The notes beneath the pieces were generated by a model. That model made no database searches and was not told the DNA's origin. It saw only the letters and a program-made list of their open reading frames with translations. From Pseudomonadota bacterium (lineage in GTDB: Bacteria; Pseudomonadota; Gammaproteobacteria; Burkholderiales; Burkholderiaceae_C): a stretch of DNA of 7,826 nucleotides. A program made the position numbers and the translations under genes. The stretch lies in the NCBI GenBank assembly GCA_021798395.1, contig JAJZHS010000107.1, positions 1 to 7,826 on the forward strand, given 5' to 3'. The first letter of the stretch is position 1; each line of letters opens with the position of its first letter. This document shows positions 7,795-7,826 of the stretch, piece after piece.

Positions 7795-7826
7795 TCGACC
7801 GCGTCGCGGCGCTGGCCGGAATCGTC
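7791..7826 (+). CDS. Start of a third MoxR-cluster gene (3' partial)
   Basis: A GTG at 7791 overlaps the DUF58 stop as GTGA, the same junction type as kdpC-kdpD, and opens a frame to the window end (12 codons, MIDRVAALAGIV). A weak GGGA at 7778-7781 lies 9 nt upstream. Clusters that begin MoxR-DUF58 often continue with a DUF4381-type or other small membrane protein, then VWA proteins. Twelve residues are too few to identify the product, so this call rests on position alone. Confidence 0.45.
   Translation, partial: MIDRVAALAGIV

Overview
This is a GC-rich window (roughly 70% by eye) with a strong G/C preference at third codon positions. All genes are on the + strand and tightly packed. It carries most of a potassium-uptake kdp operon followed by the start of a MoxR/DUF58 cluster. 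The Kdp proteins are of the proteobacterial type: KdpD has the full architecture seen in Escherichia coli, and KdpB and KdpE match my memory of the E. coli proteins over long stretches. GC content, GTG start usage and the adjacent MoxR-DUF58 pair fit a high-GC gammaproteobacterium such as the Lysobacter/Luteimonas/Xanthomonas group. That assignment is an inference, because there is no rRNA or other taxonomic marker here.

Positions 1-5631 hold kdpB (5' end cut by the window edge), kdpC, kdpD and kdpE. The junctions are a 12-nt gap (kdpB-kdpC), a 4-nt GTGA overlap (kdpC-kdpD) and an 8-nt overlap (kdpD-kdpE). The high-affinity K+ pump and its sensor kinase/response regulator are therefore probably made from one transcript with translational coupling. 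KdpB is the P-type ATPase subunit and KdpC its small membrane-anchored partner. KdpD senses K+/osmotic conditions and phosphorylates KdpE, which activates kdp transcription. kdpF and kdpA would be expected just upstream of the window.

Positions 5632-5767 are the only real intergenic gap (136 nt). It contains a conspicuous AT-rich island with a TTGACT hexamer and three chained short inverted repeats, a plausible promoter/operator for the next cluster. No convincing terminator separates it from kdpE.

Positions 5768-7826 hold a MoxR-family AAA+ ATPase, a DUF58 protein starting 2 nt after it, and the first 12 codons of a third gene that overlaps the DUF58 stop by GTGA. This is the beginning of a MoxR-type cluster, which elsewhere continues with membrane and VWA-domain proteins. 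I see no RNA genes, mobile elements, CRISPR arrays or clear pseudogenes, and no convincing new system. The observations below are mostly refinements of known families.
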